Source: Eucalyptus grandis (lineage: Eukaryota; Streptophyta; Magnoliopsida; Myrtales; Myrtaceae). Taken from it: 64,000 nucleotides of DNA. Shown here piece by piece: positions 24,688 to 37,970 of the stretch (its first letter is position 1; each line of letters begins with the position of its first letter). The translations under genes were made by a program, and so were the position numbers. The stretch spans positions 53,370,933-53,434,932 of the forward strand of contig NC_052619.1 of assembly GCF_016545825.1 (NCBI RefSeq), given 5' to 3'. The notes under the pieces are model-generated. The model did no database searches, had not been told where the DNA came from, and worked only from the letters and a program-made list of their open reading frames with translations.

Positions 24688-24949
24688 CGAGACGGAAGAA
24701 AATCACTTGATATAAGTACATATGATCATTACATATATATGGTTTGTGGAGCCAATTGTAAGGTTCTATCCATGGACGTTATGCTTCCGCAATGCCTTCT
24801 TACCTACAATTTTGTCAACTTTCTATCATCAAGGACTAAGTCCCTCATGATGATTTAACTTATTAAGCAAAATAAGGATTAAGAGATGTAAATGTGGATA
24901 TGATTATGTACTCCCAATGACCATTAATTGCTGTAATCTCCTGACATAA

Positions 24950-25446
24950 AGAAAAGTACTAATATTAGTATTAATTCAGTCTTAAAATTTTTCATATTTA
25001 TACTAATTCAATTCATTCGGCCAATTTTGACTGGTTAGCGCTAACGTCGATGCCGACCTTCCACTGACATGACAATTATTAATAATTTTTTTTTCTATTT
25101 TTTCTTCTTCCTCCTTAGATTCCTTGCAATGGCTAGTGAGGCTCGCTATTGCCCTTGCCCAATGGTTGGCCAGTGCTTGAGAAGAAGGCGAGGAAGAAGA
25201 GGAAAAATAAAAAACAAATGAAAAGGAAAAAATTAATAAAAAATTCAAAAAATTATTTAAAAATTTCCATGTTGACACTTGTCAGCCACCTAGCATTCAT
25301 ATCAGTGTTGATAGGCCAAATTTAGCCAAATGGACTAAATTTGTACTAATATAAAAATGTTTAGAACTAAATTAATCTAATTAAAAAATTTAGAGCTAAA
25401 TTGGTACTAATACCATGTGTTTAAGACTTTTTTTGGTACTTTTCCC
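24950..25446. mobile_element. Inverted-repeat element, about 500 bp
   Basis: The left end (GAAAAGTACTAATATTAGTA) and the right end read in reverse (GAAAAGTACCAAAAAAAGTC) are similar, and the similarity continues at lower quality inwards (..AATTCAGTCTTAAA.., CGGCCAATTTTG against TTGGCTAAATTTGGCC). A tGACAT string occurs on both outer flanks. This fits a MITE or other small inverted-repeat element. There is no coding capacity; superfamily not assigned. Confidence 0.5.
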
Positions 25447-26380
25447 CTTGACATGAGACATGCAATGGAAATGCAATTTGATTTGATTTATTTTGCTCGG
25501 AATTAATGAAGAGCTTAATTACCAGAATCAGCTGGAACGGATAACCATTGAAACTATTAGTTTGTAAAAACACGTCTTTTGCCCTAAGCGGATGCTCTTT
25601 GGTGAACTCTAGTAATGAATTAAATAACTTGAAGTGGAGGTGTCATTCAAGAAATTAGAAGCTTGTAGAGCTAGCAATTCATCAAAAGATCAATTTACGG
25701 AATAAGCGTATGCAACGTATTAAGTTGGATCAAGCTTAATATTAGTGTCTGAGTCATAAACGATATAACAAGTTCGCACATGAAAAACAGAGACACTTTT
25801 AACCAATTTAAACACATGGAAGCACGTCAAGCAAGTTAACATGTCTCTCCCATTATAAATGTTTATACACATTTAACAGTGTTGTATGTACTTCAAATAA
25901 AATGTGATTTCATAAAACTATGTATGAAAAACTCTTTCTTGAACATGCCATATGTGTCTTGTTACTACTTCATCCATGTTGCAGTTAAAAACTCCCATGA
26001 ATTCAAAGATTTGATAATCTTTGCAGTGAAAAAAAGAAAAAAAAAAGGTTGGTTATCAACTGTCAAAAGATCATAACTTTATTTCTCAAATGAAGCAAGA
26101 AGTCAACTGAAGATCTGCATAGGTTCTGCAAGACAATAGAGAGAAGCTTAATATCCTCTCTTCTTGCAATTTTTCAATAATGCATTGCATCTATGCATTT
26201 GGAGCTATTATTCTTTTCGTATTAATGGATTCAAGAATGTCGCAATACATCTCCTTCATAATCTCTGCATTATATAATAAGAATTAAATACCAGAGAACG
26301 ACACAATTCGTCAAGAGAGCTCACCACACTGTTAACTAAAAAAAAGAAAAAACCGACAGGTTCCTTCTTTCCAGCACTTG
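25447..26380. other. Intergenic, nothing recognised
   Basis: AT-rich sequence. No domain, RNA gene or repeat was recognised. A short open frame at 25879-26076 has no features of a gene. Confidence 0.5.
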
Positions 26381-26409
26381 CTCTGGTAAACTTGACATTA
26401 TTTAATAAG

Positions 26410-27130
26410 GGGCTGCAGGCAATCTATTGCCATGAACTGGCCCCGTGAATTTCGACGTCATCACATCAAAAACCTCTTACTGCCAATGAAAAATGCGTCT
26501 CCGTTTTGTATCAACAAGGGGACGAAATAATTCAACCCAGAACTGATATTGAAGTCTGAAGAACATGAAGCGCTAGACTAGAAGAAACAATTCGACATGA
26601 TTCATTCTGTTACAGAATCATGTCTCCAACATCAGAGTTGTACGAAGCAAACACAATGAAAACAATAAAAAGATGACATCTCTATATTCACAAGCACAAT
26701 ACCTGATAGCATAATCATTCCTGATCTATATATACTCTCCGCTTCAACTTGATTGCACTAGGTACACTTTCCTTGAATGAGTTACTTAGACTTCTTCATC
26801 ATCATCAAATTCCTTTTGGCCCCCATAGCCAGACATTTAACTCAATCTGAAAAAGGCCCCTACTAACAAAGAACCATTAACCTGGCATCTACAATCCACG
26901 CAAAATTCCTCAGTAGCCAAAAGGAAAAGCCTAATGGACAACAAGCACACTACCTGCGAAACCAAGGGACTAAGCAGTAGAGGAGGAGCTATGATTTTGA
27001 TATGCCTGGACTCAAATTTGCGCACATGCCACGACTTGGTTATCATAAGAAGAGATGAATCCAGTTGAGCTGAGATGAATCGGAGGCTTGAAATGCAGTA
27101 GAGTCTGCGAACTCTCGAGACAGCGTGCAT
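26410..27130 (-). CDS. Possible small two-exon gene, unknown function
   Basis: Tentative. On the minus strand an ATG at 27130 opens 59 codons, beginning MHAVSRVRRLYCISSLRFIS, and ends at 26954 on a good donor (TCGCAG then GTAGTG). The first 25 residues are rich in Arg and Ser, hydrophobic, and lack acidic residues, as in a mitochondrial presequence. A plausible second exon further along (about 26410-26480) reads VFDVMTSKFTGPVHGNRLPA and then a stop after APY; it needs an acceptor at a GTAAGAG string and keeps the frame. The protein would be about 82 residues. I do not recognise the family. It could be a chance arrangement or the 5' piece of a broken gene. Downstream (26.5-26.9 kb) is an AT-rich intron-like stretch. 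Confidence 0.3.
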
Positions 27131-27599
27131 GGCTTCGAAGCCATCGAATCATGAGTTGACGAGTTCTCGAGCCTAAAAGTCATGTTGTTTTTTTTTTTGG
27201 TCTTACGAAGGTCGTGTTGTTGCTGAGCGAGTTTTTGATACTTTTATATGCTTTGAGGAATTATACTTTTGATCACTCACTCTATTCTGATATTCTCTCG
27301 CCAAAAAAGAAAAATTAACATCCTTAATTCTACTCCAAATTCTAAGACATCTTTTTCTTTTCTTTATTTATTTATTTACGCCACATGACATATTCTTGGT
27401 TCATTACCATGACCATGACTTATCGGTATATATACTACACCAGCAATTGCACATTGAAAGTTCCTTTCTCCCTCAAAATGTGAATTTGAGCCATTATACT
27501 CGCACATTACACTTCTCTGGCTTCGAGCAAAGTTTGCAACAGACTTGAACTTGAGCATTTTCCCTTTCCTGACATGCACATTAACAAATCCCTACCCTC

Positions 27600-27740
27600 G
27601 GAATGGTAACTGGGCCATGCGGGCCCAGACCCAGACCGGCCCTCTTGGGCCTGAGCCCGTGAGGGGCCCTACCAGGCAAGGCCTGTTAGCAAGAAGGGGC
27701 TGTGCCAATGCCTGGGCACCGGCCCAAAGCCTTTCTTTTT
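27600..27740. other. GC-rich GGGCC-motif patch
   Basis: A 140-bp patch dominated by GGGCC/GGCCC strings in AT-rich DNA. Such patches occur in the subterminal parts of some plant hAT-type elements, but I cannot find ends or a target duplication here. Confidence 0.3.
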
Positions 27741-27930
27741 CTTTTTTTTCAAGGGTGATTGTAGTCAGAACAAAAAAGTGAAGATAGTGATAGTAATCAT
27801 CTTTCATGAATTTCATAAAGAAAAGAAATTCCTCGTAGCATGGGAAAAGAAGGGGCAAGACGGGATGCATCAATTACGAACTTTTTTTTGCCACCGAAAT
27901 GCATCCTTATATTTTTTTATATAATCCTAG

Positions 27931-28330
27931 CACGCTGCTTTTGACTAAAATCTTGTGAACAGCCCAAAAGACACTCTAAAAGTATTGGCAGCTTTTCTTT
28001 TCCACATTAGCAATGGCCCAATCTTCTTTTCTTTGCTTTATTGCTTTAGGGTGGGTTTGATTCAACCTATCCATTATCACTTTGCTTTATACCCCTTGCA
28101 TGCTTCTTTTGACTATAATCTTGCCAACGGCCCAAAAGACACTCTAAAAGCATTGGCAACTTTTCTTTTCCACATTAGCAATGGCCCCATCTTCTTTTTC
28201 TTTGCTTTATTGCTTTAGGGTGGGTTTGGCTCAACCTCTCCATTATTACTTTGCTTTATACCTTTCCCCCTTGCACGCTTCTTTTGACTATAATCTTGTC
28301 AGCAGTTTCACCGTGAATGACGGTTTAGGT
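27931..28330. repeat. Tandem duplication, about 170-bp unit
   Basis: Two full units and a partial third start at 27931, 28099 and 28274, each beginning CACGCTTCTTTTGACTATAA or close to it and continuing through CTTTTCTTTTCCACATTAGC and TTTGCTTTATTGCTTTAGG. The end of the last unit passes into TTTCACCGTGAATGACGGTT, which also follows related sequence near 34410 and 35588. It is the tandem form of a dispersed repeat family. Confidence 0.8.
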
Positions 28331-31300
28331 CTCTAGGGAATGGCTTTATGCTAACGATTATGGATTTTTTTTTTTAAAAAAAAAGATCTGCACTTTTACT
28401 CGGTAAGCATTTGTCCTCCATCAATTGAAGTTTGACAAATAAGTCCAGAGGTTTGCTAAAATTGATATATTAATTGATAGATCAAATCTTATTTAATATT
28501 TAGTAAGTGAATATATAGATTTATAAAATTGATATTTACAAGCATGAAAATCTGGATAATTCTCATTTTATTTTCAAGAAAATCACTTTTCGAAAAAGTA
28601 AAATTTTTTTGGTTCTCATTGGCATGATATTCTAGAGAATTGTGAACTTTCGACTTGCTATAAAAAACCAAAAAAAATGTCCTGAATATTCAACTTTATC
28701 ACAATAATGTGAGCTTTCAATTTAATATGAAATGTCTTGACCTTTCAACTTTATCAAGTTAATTAAGACATTGTGGAAGATGTCCATATCGTAGATTTGA
28801 CAAATAAGTTCAAAAGACCAACTAGAGTTTCTATCTTGGCCACCTATCGACGTATAACAACACTTGTCTTTGTTTTTTTTGGTTTTATTTATTTATTTAT
28901 TTTATTTTCATTACTTCTGCGACGTGGATACTGTTCCTAGTCAATGAATTACCAATTTATATTTAGCTTGATGAGTTTGAATTATTAGTGTGAGTACAGC
29001 TACCAACTACTTCAATTGGATAAATCAAACCATTAAAGAAAGACCAAGATAACGAGGTCTTCTAATCAACAGTAGCAAGACCTTTTTTTTCTTTTTGGTG
29101 GCCCATAAGAACAAAAGCCACTTTGCTGAATACCTGGGAAACTGCTATTTTTGCAGCCAAAATTGTTCCCACGACAAGTTTTTCGTTGAAGAGGCGAGAC
29201 TTCCCCTCGTACCAGAACCTTACTATTGCTCCTCATCCTATAGAATATAGTAAAAATAAATATTAAAATTTTGAACCTAAATTAAAAATATAAGCACAAT
29301 ACATTGGGTATAATAGTAGTTTCTAGAATCATATTAATCTAAAAGATTAATTACGTTTTTATCGGTACTAAATAGATAAGGAAGTTGCTTTTGTAAATGT
29401 TGTGGAAGTAGAATTCCTACTATTGTGGAAGTAGAATTCCTAAATTTCTATGGTTGAAAGAAGTCTTATTCAAGTTTCAAACATGATTTATTTATTCTAA
29501 TGTAAAGCCGAAAACTTGAATTTGCTGTCCTCCCCTCAAAATATTCATTGTAACTTTGACAGATATTATTCTCTTTAATGAGTAATGAGTAAGATGAGGT
29601 AAAATTGTTGGCTAATGGGTAGAGATGGAAAGCACTGTTATTTTTTTTTCCAGGCCAATGCACCAATATCATTGAATGAGGAATAGAAGAAACTACTGAC
29701 AACACCTCTAAATGGGGAAGTGGAGTTGTGAATCAGAGCTTGCAACTAGCCACCCATTAGCAGCAAAAGCAAAGCCAGATTCCTTAATAAGATGCCTATT
29801 CTTTTTTTTCTTTTTTTCTCTTAGTAAGAAGAAGAGGCATTCTAGTTCCTTAATTTACAGTGAGAAAGTAATAAAAGGTCTTGACAGCGGATCCGCATCT
29901 GGACAAGAAGTCTTTCTTTTCCTTTGATAAGGTGAGAGTTAGGCAATGGATCCCACATATTTCTCTCTCTCTTTTTTCCTATCCTACTCTAATTCTTTGC
30001 CTCTTTATAGAACATTGGAGTCGAATCTCATACATAAAACTAAATGTCCCTACCCCCAACTCTCTGAGAAGGTTTGAAATTGAATTCCCCACCTTAGAGT
30101 GGTCACTGAGGCAATCCTCAGTGATTACCTATTTCTCTTCTTCTCTTAGGTCTTGAGCTATTGGAGTAAGGTCAATTTCAATTAAAATGGAAGAATTCTA
30201 ATTTCAAAAATTTGCAATGAGACTGTTGGAATATGAATTACTAAAACAAACTTCTAGTGCAGTAAAATCAAGCTAAAGCTATCAAAAAATAAATTTGACC
30301 TTTCATCGATCTCAATTCAAGGAATTTGTGTATGTAAATTTTTTCCATCACACCCGGATCTGTGTATGTAAAGATCTATGAATTTATGAGTTTCATAATG
30401 AAATATTTTTGCACCTCCAGATCTAAAGAAATTTTATTTTTCCTCCTTAGGTCCATGTGCTTCCTCCATGTAGTCCTTCCTTATCAAGTATCAACAGGTT
30501 CAGATTAATCAACATATTTACCGATTAAAATTTGAAGGTCCCGTTGGTGTTGGCGCATTCATCACTCATACACTCACCGGCAACTTTGAGGAAACCGGCT
30601 CATCAACCACCAGGAATGACCATGGGCATGGGGTTGGCTTTTTGGAGACGTGTGAGCAGAGCAGTGACAACGAGGGAAGACCAAGGATCTAGAGCAAGCA
30701 AGAAATGGGCAAAAGGTCAAGGAAAGATTTGTCATGGATTTATAAAAATAATCAATGTTTCAGCACGTGCTCGTTGCTTCTTAGTCTACGTTAGTATCTC
30801 CCTCAGAGTTAAAGAAATGTAAATTCAACAACGGACGCATGGCACGTAAAAGTATGATCTAACGTTTCTTGTCTAGGTTTTGACAGATATTTGAGGAATC
30901 AATCCACTAGATCCATGCATTTTATTCATTTACTAGCAAAATAAAGGCACACACATGTAACAAAAATACATTTTAATAGAAATGAGAGTGTCATTTGAAT
31001 TATTCTAATTAGGAAAAGAATTAGAAAAATTGAGGATGATCAAATTAGCCCCATTTTAGGAATCTAGATAAATTGGTGGCAGCGTGCTGTCAGAATGCTT
31101 TTGAATATCACATTGTCAATTATTTAGTCAACATATAGCTACTATCAGTTTTTTTGAGCTGACATTATTCATACTAGTATATAAAGTAAAGAGAATATCC
31201 TATTTTTAGGGGATGTCCATGATTATATAAATATTGAACCCACGATCAATTGCGTAAGTTAACAATTGGCAAATGATGAGATGACGGTGCCGTAAATTTT

Positions 31301-31910
31301 CTAATTGGAACGGTGGTTTCCCCACCTTTAGTTATTCACCTTAAATGATATGAGTAGATTTGTTTATTAAAATATAAATCAATACTCTCTCAAAATGTGA
31401 TATGAGTTGCACCGTTAATTTACAGTACTGATAGGCTTGCAAAGAGGTTAATAATTCTATTTATGAGTTTTATTTGCATAGCCTTAGACAGTGCTAGTCT
31501 TATACACTGTTTTGAATTGTAAAATTTTAAGGGCCACATGAATGCTCACGAGACGGAATGTGTGTTATCTTTTGTTCTATCAGCCGTTTTGTTTTGTCAA
31601 ATTTGCATCCTTAGTTTTGCGTTCGCCAATTTACCTCGTAAAGACTAGTCAAATAAATTTCAAGGGCACTATTGTTTTTTCAATTTTACTAAATGGTGCT
31701 TTATCCAATATACTTGTGAATTGTTGCTTCCTTTCTATAACCCGAAGCCTATACCCATGCTTTGTGCAGGGCGATATTCTGCTGTCCGTCGGCTGAAAAT
31801 TTGGATTTTTTCAATTTTGTTGGTAATAAAGACAAGCGATAAATAGCTTGTTGAGTAAATCCATAGTAATTACCAACAATGTCAGTATTTTACCAACATT
31901 TCAATAAAAG
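28330..31910. other. Intergenic, mostly unassigned
   Basis: AT-rich spacer. Apart from 30140-30650, an imperfect copy of 20640-21180, I recognise nothing. The open frames at 29712-29927, 29881-30156 and 30532-30822 have no domain and lie in simple or duplicated spacer sequence. Confidence 0.45.
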
Positions 31911-31919
31911 AAGTAAATT

Positions 31920-32470
31920 GCATGAACACAAATTGCAATTACCTCTCTCCCCACTTGCGGCGATCAAGCACGTCAGAACCATCACTCCCAACCACGACCT
32001 GTTCCTACTCCATATTCTACAAGAAAAACATATCGATCAGCGTCCTCGAGAAAACGAATACGCACCACAAGAAAAAGTTTAATCTCCATAAGTTTCACAT
32101 AACGCAAATAATTATGTGCAATCAAATGGGGCCATTGTGCAGCGAGATAGACAGATCGATTGCGATCTTTTTCTGTTGCTGTTCGAATGCAAACCTCGAT
32201 TCCGGTCTCGCAGGTTCGTGAATTCTATGGCGATTTTCGCGACGGATGGCGACTGAAAGCTACGGCAACCAGGGGCAAAAGAAGGAAAGGATGATTAATT
32301 TACAGATTTTTTCCTGATTTGCCCTCCGGATCTTATTCTGTTGGCGGTCACTTTCAGTGATTTCGTCGTTTGCGTGAGGCCACTGAAGGAAGATCAGCTA
32401 GAAATTCAAATTTGGGTTCTGTCTTCTCTCTTTTGGAGCTTCTCTCCCCTTGATGTCTCCACATTAGCAC
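31920..32470 (-). pseudogene. Class-3 lipase relic A4 (promoter and exon 1)
   Basis: The shortest lipase relic. It has the promoter/leader block and the signal-peptide exon only. On the minus strand the exon starts with ATG at about 32009, but the third codon is TAG (Gln in copy B2), so the frame ends at once; the rest of the exon can still be followed to about 31925. No other exon is nearby. The right edge at about 32470 reads CTTGATGTCTCCACATTAGCACTT, as in relics A3 and B2. Confidence 0.7.
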
Positions 32471-32479
32471 TTCGGCTCA

Positions 32480-33870
32480 GCTTTTAGTTCAATTAGTTTT
32501 AATATCCTTTATTTGTTTTTTTATATTTTTTTTTTCAAGGTATATGAAAATGTAATCACTTTTAGAAGCACTGCAAAGGCATGTTCGACTTTAAAAGGCA
32601 ACTGTTTTCGGTTATATATGCCTACTTTTTCTCAATTTGGCTTAATAAGCAGTGGAAGAGGAGAGCTCCATTGAACCAAAGTAGTTGTGCCTTCAGAGCA
32701 TAGAACCATTAGCCGCTCTGGATAAAAAGACATGTCCGGCTTTATTAAAAATGCGGTCCTTAATCTAAAGTTTCTAAATATGCTGGCGAGGACGGTTGCC
32801 GTGAAGGACGAGAAATTGCACAAAAAGTAAAAAGAGGCTTCTACTATCGATGGTGGAAGCGGCGGGAGCCAATAGCAATGCTGATCCTGAAGAGGTAATT
32901 GAGTTTGCGAAAATGTTTGCGAGGCCGAATAGAAATGGCAGGGGCTCAGGACCATTGCAATAGGGATTGCTTATGCTATAGTCTTCATTAATTCCTGTTT
33001 CTCCCAAGAAATGCACCATGCCTAGGTGATCGTCAATGAATGAACACATTTCATAATTCATGTCAAGTCAATGCAAAGTCTCTACAAACCAAGACGTTCT
33101 TGTCTACAGAAGACCATAGCTCTTTGCCCAAATTTTACCACAATTTGAGGTAAATGTACCACATGTGTACCAGTTTGGAATAAATATGGTACAAATATAC
33201 TGAGAGTTTTTGTAAAAATATGGCATGAATATCTTAATTTTGGAGTTTTCAGTGATAGCAATCCTAAAGTCACATTAGATTCACATCAGCTTCATTCACC
33301 TATCGTTGTATATGCAAGCTGCCACAAAGGGACAAGTAGGTATTTTTGCGTCACTGATACAAATTTGGAGAAATTGATAACACGAAAAAATGAGACATTG
33401 GTGTCACACCGGGTAAAATTTATGCTTTTTGATAGAATTTTCTCAAGCCAGGTTAGCTTCATTTGCCAATTGATGTCCACATAAATGGACACATCCAAAT
33501 TTTAATGAGCAATGAATTTTAATGGAGGTACTGATACAAATTAGGGATTTTGATAACGCAACCCATCGCCATCAGGAGCCCTCACCTTCGTGCGTCAATC
33601 CACCATAGCGACGTTAACTCCTCGCCCGTAGTCGTCCACTACACCTCCATCTCTTTACATCTCCTCATGGGCTCACCACTTATGTCGATGGAAGTCGCAA
33701 CCACCGTCTATTCACTCCAGTGGAGGTCGCTATCCTCATACGGCCACAGATTCGAGGTTAGGTGAGGCAAGCCACCTCCATGACCGAGGTGTCGGAGCTC
33801 AACTCGGTCGATTTGCTTGATTCTTGGGGCAATTGAGAGAGAAACCCTCGGCCCTACTTATCATTACGAT
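32480..33870. other. Intergenic; one short exon-like frame
   Basis: Mostly unassigned. At 32851-32967 a plus-strand frame from an ATG reads EEVIEFAKMFARPNRNGRG and ends in TAG after 37 codons. It looks gene-like but is too short to name. The remaining open frames show no recognisable domain. Confidence 0.3.
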
Positions 33871-33879
33871 CAATACAAA

Positions 33880-34095
33880 AAACAAATAGGCTTCTTCGCC
33901 TCGAGATATGCATTTGGGGTATTTTCGCAGCGGCCAAAGAGAAATGCAGTGATGCACTTGATGATCTACAAGATTCCAGAAAATCACGGGAACAGCTCGT
34001 ATGGCCAGACGGGGAGCAGTTTTCTCCAAAATAGGCCCGACCGGACACCATAATTCCGAAGGTGTTAGCATTAGCTGCCAAAGACAACAGGGTGC
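33880..34095 (-). repeat. Duplicated GC-rich segment, copy 1
   Basis: Imperfect copy of 43060-43315. Matched landmarks include GATTCCAGAAAAT, CCCGACNGGGAG, CCTAAAATAG/CCAAAATAGG and a final GTGCGGGC-type string. On the minus strand both copies could read a short frame with FLES..AYFAAAKL-like text, but lesions differ between copies. It may be a relic exon of an unidentified gene. It lies in spacer here and 0.5 kb upstream of the TNL in the other copy. Confidence 0.5.
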
Positions 34096-34099
34096 GGGC

Positions 34100-36260
34100 G
34101 GTGCAAGAAGACTGAAAACCAATGATTGACCCAAGTCAAACTCAGCGAAGTCTTGGACTACCAACAGTCCATGATAAGCCAGCTTGCTCAAGAAGGAATC
34201 AGACCATTGATTGGCACAAGTCTTCGACTCACCATTGATTGGCCCAAGTCTACGAAGACTTGGGACTACCAAAGGCATGCGCTAAAGCGTTGACAGGACT
34301 TCTTTTCCACGTTAGGATGACCCCATCTTCTTTTTTCTTTGTTGTATTGCTTATTTCTTTTCATTATTCACTTTGCTTTTTAACAAGAATTTCCCTCAGA
34401 TTCTTCAAGGCAGTTTCGCCGCGAATGACTATTGAGGTTCCTAGTGGGTTAATTACTATGAGAATTTTGCAAAATAACACGCATTCAACTTTTCACAAAA
34501 TATATGGCATTTTAATTACAACTGCTAGCAATATGGGGATTTTTTTTTATTAATGTTGTTAAAAATATGTGCACTTTTACTCAATGAGCACGAGCTCTTC
34601 ATCATTTGAAGTTTAACTAATAAATCTAGATTATTTACAAGTAATTTAAATAAGTATACTAAAATCGATGCATTAAGTGACATGATCAAATCATGATTTA
34701 ATATTTAGCAAGTGAATAAATAGATTTGTGAAACTAGATACTACTCAAATGGGAATCCGATACTTCCCAAGAGTGTTTTTGGACTCATCGATGACATCAT
34801 GGTTAATAACTTCAATCATAAATATTGTTTTTAGTCAAACTTGGATTTATGCCTGAAAAGACTTAAGAACTTATGAATTTCGGAATGGAACATATTTACA
34901 CTTCCAAATCTAGTGAGATGTTTTCTATCGTGAAACATGGAATGTTTAATTACCATAAAATTGATTTAGAAAATAAAAAAAATACTTGCAAACAAACACC
35001 ATCTGTGCATAAATACTTTGATTTTTAAATAGTCTAGCTAATCGTATCATCAATCAATGGAAAAGTTGATACCGTCTAATTTAACTAAATGGAAAGTATG
35101 AAAGTGCTATCTACATGTAGTTTTTGCATTGCACCAAAATACAATCATTAAATTACGAATTGCATGAGATTAGTCGATGTGATATTGATACGGACGCCAA
35201 CAATCTAAAACCTAAGCTCCTTGTGCCTTGTCCTAATGTGGCATTAATATTAGCTACCACTCTCAGAAAGAGAAAAATAAAAGACAGGACAGCGTACGGG
35301 GCGTGCAAGAGGACTGAAACATCATAGGATTAGAAGGGCAAAATCAAAGTCTACGAAGACTTGGATTGACAACAGTCCATGATCAACCAGCTTTGCTCCA
35401 TCAAGGAATCAAATCAATGATTAACGCAAGTCTACGAAGACTTAAAGGACTATCAAAGGTGCACGCTAAAGCACGGGTCTTCTTTTCCACGCTAGGACCC
35501 ATCTTTTTCTTTGTTGTATTGCTTTATTTCTTTTCATTATCACTTTGCTTTTTTGACAACATTTTCCTTGGATCCTCACGGGCTAGTTTCGCCGTGAATG
35601 ATGGTTGAGGTCCATAGTGGGTTAATTACTTTGATAGTTGATTGATTGGTGGCCACCATTCGATCAAGGATTTTTAAAATTTTTATTTTTTTGGCCTAGC
35701 AGCACTTGATAAGTAGGATTCTGAACTTTTTTCCATGTCTAAATCGTTTCTCAAAGAAAAGATCAAGTGAGATCAACAGAGGGGAGGCAATGCTTGGTTT
35801 ATTCATCATTGGATTGATCATAATCCGGACTGTGAAAAGCTTATGATACCGTACATATCAACGCTTTACGAGTGACTTTGATTGGCTAAAAAATGGTGGA
35901 TAGAAGCTGATTATGGTATAGGCAACCTATCTTGGTTGTTGTTGAGTTAGTATTGTGAAACTTCAATTGTGAAGTGGCTATTTTTTTATTTTTTATTTTT
36001 ATCATGAAACATAGAATTTTTAGTTATCACGAAATTGATCTAGAGTTGTGAAGTGCAGTATACATACAATTTTTCCTTGCATTGAAATAAAATCGTTAGA
36101 TTTAAAATTGCATTACCTACCACTCTCCAAAGAAAATAAATAAATAAAAGAACAGTGTACCGGTAAGGGCAAAGTCAAAGTCTATGAAGATTTGGACTAC
36201 CAACGGTCCATGATGAACTAGCTTTGCTCGAGAAGTAATCACACAAATGATTCATTCATT
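34100..36260. repeat. Dispersed TNL-flank repeat family
   Basis: Three related copies at about 34130-34600, 35330-35650 and 36160-36250. Each contains AAGTCTACGAAGACTTGGA, ACAGTCCATGAT..CCAGCTTTGCTC and, in the two longer copies, CTTCTTTTCCACG..TTTGTTGTATTGC and TTCGCCGTGAATGA. The family is related to the tandem array at 27931-28330. Segment 35735-35960 is a copy of 38140-38380. No coding potential was recognised. Confidence 0.6.
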
Positions 36261-37970
36261 TGGTACTTTGTCTAGATAGATATCCATAAACATAGAGATT
36301 TTATCAAAAAGAAGAAAAAAAAATCACTAGATCACTCTGTAAAATCCAACACAGACTCATCATTCTCCCATTCACCCGCAAAATTTGCATGGCAACAAAT
36401 CGATCTCCAATTCTCATATTCATCCATAATTTCATCGCATGATTTCCTCCAATCATATATTGTCAAAATCAAATAAAAACAAAATCTAAGGATGTCTTTA
36501 TCTCATTGAGAATTTTTCTTTTGTTGCAAAAAAATGCTCTTAGGAAATTCAATTTCAGAGAAAGGGAATAGGAAAAATTTGATTATGGTGAAAACAAGTT
36601 GAAAATTGATTTTATTGTAATTGGTAATAAGTGAATCCACTAAATGCGGCTTGTATCATTAAAAGTAACATGGAATGACTAATAAACTAGAATTGATGTC
36701 AACTTCGTTTATTCTATAATCCATCAAAATAACAATGATTACCAAGAAATAAAGATAGAAATATGAAATCATGTTTGTAAAATATTAGATATAATCGTGC
36801 TTTGGGAATGTAGAAAAATTGAGCATTGATAAAGTATATTCTTCTCACTTCAAAGCGTAGCAAGAAAATAAGGGCAATGATTCCTTCTTGCCCAATTGTT
36901 TTTCTCTAAGCTTATTGTTTTTAGGGTCAATACCACAAAAAATTCCAAACTAATATACCCATGAAAAATTTACCCAAAATTAATTCTTTAACCACTAAAA
37001 ACCTTAAACTGGCACATTTGTGATAAAGTGATCCTCAATTAGTTTTCATTAAATTAAATTAATACTACGAAAAGTACAAACCAGTACATATGAGAATAAA
37101 ATCTCAAACTAATACACCCATCAATTGTCAAAATTTAATGTCTGCTTTTGTTGACTTGACTTTCAATGAATCAGCCATTTATTTGGGAGGTAAAAGTTGA
37201 TTCTAATCCCAAAATTTCTAGACCACATAGTCCGCTGATTTTTATTTTTATTTTTTTGTCGAAAGAAAATTGTATTCATTACTCAAAAGAATGCAGAAGT
37301 ACATGGTTTTTATGACAAAGCAAATCGAAACAAAGCATGAATACTGAAAAACAAAGCCAAATCTAGAACACAAGGAGGATCAATAGAGCATTTGCAAAGT
37401 TAAGCACAAACCATTCCACATGAATGGATTTATCAAACAAAATCGATGGCCGATCACTGGATCTAATGTCTTTGTCAGTGATGAGCTCACGACAGAAATT
37501 CCTTCTTCAATAATTACAATGTTGCTAGTTGACAGTGTGTGCCTAGGTTCGGCTTTCTCTACACCATCGTCATACGGAAACATTCATAACGGTTAGGCAA
37601 ACATATATTTAACATGTGGAGGAGCAAATCTTTGTAATTCAATGAGACGTCAAAACTCCTACAATCAGCATTGAAATTGGAGGCAGAGAACCTGCACACA
37701 AAAAGATCAGAGGGGCATTGGATCCCCAAAATCATATTTATTAAACTCCTGGATCTAAATCAAGAGAGGATAGCACCCAAATTTAGAACTAGATATAGAC
37801 TAGAAGAAAAAAAACTCTCAAATCTAAATCGGGAGAGAAAAAAAATAAGAAAAGAACAATACAACGTGAACAAAATCAGCAAAAGAGAGAGGGGAGGGTG
37901 AGACTAGTAAGACACGTGCTTCGCATGGTGTCTAAAACCGGTACGCTAACCATTACCCCCTGGTTCTACA
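36260..37970. other. Intergenic, unassigned
   Basis: AT-rich. Segment 36925-37150 has a monotonous TACCACAAAAAATTCCAAAC style typical of noncoding repeats, but I found no paired ends. A minus-strand frame at 37380-37583 (68 codons) has no recognised domain. The 37260-37300 stretch resembles the 3' end of a retroposed transcript but lacks a clear tail. Confidence 0.35.

Noticed and set aside
33550..33765. 71-codon frame starting MITQPIAIRSPHLRAS
   Set aside because: Short, no domain, no splice context, in spacer with related sequence but no paralogous frame.
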